From Candidatus Kuenenia stuttgartensis (GTDB lineage: Bacteria > Planctomycetota > Planctomycetia > Isosphaerales > Isosphaeraceae), in NCBI GenBank assembly GCA_945872325.1, contig CAMBZY010000186.1:1-6579 (forward strand): a stretch of 6,579 bases of DNA, written 5' to 3'. Below are positions 6,173 to 6,579 of this stretch, one piece after another. The position numbers were made by a program, and so were the translations under genes. Numbering within the stretch: position 1 is the first letter of the stretch; each line of letters opens with the position of its first letter. The notes under the pieces were generated by a model. That model did not search any database. It saw only the letters and a list, made by a program, of their open reading frames with translations, and was not told the DNA's origin.

Positions 6173-6413
6173 TTGGATTGAAGTTGCATTTGGGCTCCAT
6201 CCAGAGGAAACGGCAATCAATAGCCATATCCGATGGAGATCAATGCAAATCAAATACGACACGTTTTATGGCTCCGGAGGAGACTCCTAAATTTCTGGGA
6301 CGCTCGGCACTTGCCGATTCAGCGTGTCAGCCTCGGTGAAACTCACCCCACTACAATTTGTAAAGCATTACTGTTAAACGTTTTAAATCGAAATTACAAA
6401 ACGGAATCTTCTC
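6173..6413. other. Non-coding stretch after terC
   Basis: I see no convincing gene here. A frame open from 6233 to 6475 runs into the palindromic repeats and resembles no family. Positions 6184-6248 hold a nested inverted repeat, and positions 6352-6412 are AT-rich with a small dyad (AAACGTTT, 6376-6383). No promoter with both boxes could be supported. Confidence 0.6.
6184..6248 (+). repeat. Two-part nested inverted repeat downstream of terC
   Basis: TTGCATT (6184-6190) pairs with AATGCAA (6242-6248), and inside it CTCCATC (6195-6201) pairs with GATGGAG (6232-6238). The two perfect 7-bp stems are separated by a small internal loop (4 and 3 bases), with 30 nt between the inner arms. A further GGC/GCC pair (6212-6214, 6223-6225) could form near the top. 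There is no T-run after it, so it is not a standard terminator. It starts 12 bases after the terC stop and may act as a 3' mRNA structure. Confidence 0.4.
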
Positions 6414-6546
6414 GATTGGATTGGATTTACCTAGCCGGGCTTGGCGATAGCCCCGGTTCGATTGGATTTATCTAGCCGGGCTTGGCGCTAGACCCGGTTC
6501 GATTGGATTGGATTTATATAGCCGGGCTTGGCGCTAGACCCGGTTC
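6414..6546. repeat. Three direct copies of a 41/46-bp REP-like palindromic repeat
   Basis: The copies are at 6414-6459 (46 bp), 6460-6500 (41 bp) and 6501-6546 (46 bp), directly abutting. Each has a GATTG-type head (two GATTG units in copies 1 and 3, one in copy 2, which explains the 5-bp difference), then GATTTA, then a 28-bp core. The cores of copies 2 and 3 are identical; copy 1 differs at two bases. Each core contains CCGGG and CCCGG arms, extendable to 7 bp with AG/TT, around a 12-nt loop beginning CTTGGCG. This is the form of an intergenic REP/REPIN-type element rather than a CRISPR: there are no unique spacers, and spacing equals the repeat itself. Confidence 0.85.
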
Positions 6547-6559
6547 GATTGAATATGCG

Positions 6560-6579
6560 GAACCGGGGCTAGCGCCAAG
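6560..6579. repeat. Inverted partial copy of the REP-like repeat, cut by the window edge
   Basis: GAACCGGGGCTAGCGCCAAG is the reverse complement of the repeat core with a single mismatch against copy 3 (6527-6546). Together they form a 20-bp stem with one mismatch and a 13-nt loop (6547-6559). The copy probably continues past the window end toward CCCGGCTA. A head-to-head pair like this is the arrangement seen in REPINs and could form a cruciform or act as a strong transcription barrier. Confidence 0.8.

Noticed and set aside
6243..6290. 15-codon open frame (ATG 6243 to TAA) with GGAG 4 bases upstream
   Set aside because: It is too short to judge, the spacing is tight, it overlaps an inverted repeat and there is no supporting pattern.
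6358..6386. Possible promoter (TTGTAA, 17 bases, TTTTAA) in the AT-rich stretch
   Set aside because: The -10 match is poor and no downstream gene is visible in the window.
6233..6475. 80-codon open frame after terC
   Set aside because: It reads through AT-rich DNA into the palindromic repeats (its end is translated repeat) and has no family resemblance. Its ATG lies in one arm of an inverted repeat.
6414..6579. CRISPR array
   Set aside because: The units abut with no unique spacers, one copy is inverted, and no cas genes are present.

Overview
The window looks like chromosomal DNA from a member of the Planctomycetota. The evidence is the combination of a DUF1559 protein tail with its H-X9-DG signature, a PEP-CTERM secreted protein, a large secreted FG-GAP/VCBS repeat protein, moderate GC content, GTG starts, and palindromic repeats between genes. 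The assignment is by gene content only; I cannot name a genus. All supported genes lie on the + strand.

Layout: (1) positions 1-384 are the 3' end of a DUF1559 gene that begins before the window. (2) 486-1304 encodes a DUF4465-type exported protein with a signal peptide and a C-terminal VPEP/membrane/KKRR sorting tail. An A-tract plus hairpin plus T-rich stretch at about 1332-1384 may end its transcript. (3) 1505-4006 encodes an 833-residue exported protein with 13 recognisable calcium-loop (D-x-D-G-D-like) repeats plus one eroded one, consistent with two seven-bladed beta-propellers. A perfect 7+7 palindrome (TGTATAT-CC-ATATACA, 1384-1399) lies upstream. (4) 4091-5320 encodes a GT-B glycosyltransferase (Glyco_trans_4_3 plus Glycos_transf_1 type) starting with GTG behind a strong Shine-Dalgarno site. 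(5) 5402-6172 encodes a TerC-family (YgdQ-like) multi-pass membrane protein, also with a GTG start. (6) 6173-6579 holds no convincing gene. It has a two-part inverted repeat just after terC, an AT-rich stretch, and a cluster of 41/46-bp REP-like repeats: three direct copies and the start of an inverted one cut by the window edge.

The first three genes all encode, or belong to families of, exported or surface-associated proteins. The glycosyltransferase and TerC genes are 81 bp apart and could share a transcript. Nothing shows that the five genes form one pathway; this reads as ordinary planctomycete chromosome. I found no defence system, mobile-element gene, RNA gene or CRISPR array. The most useful items for follow-up are the REP-like cluster, the operator-like palindrome before the FG-GAP gene, and the glycosyltransferase, in which both glutamates of the usual EX7E motif are replaced.
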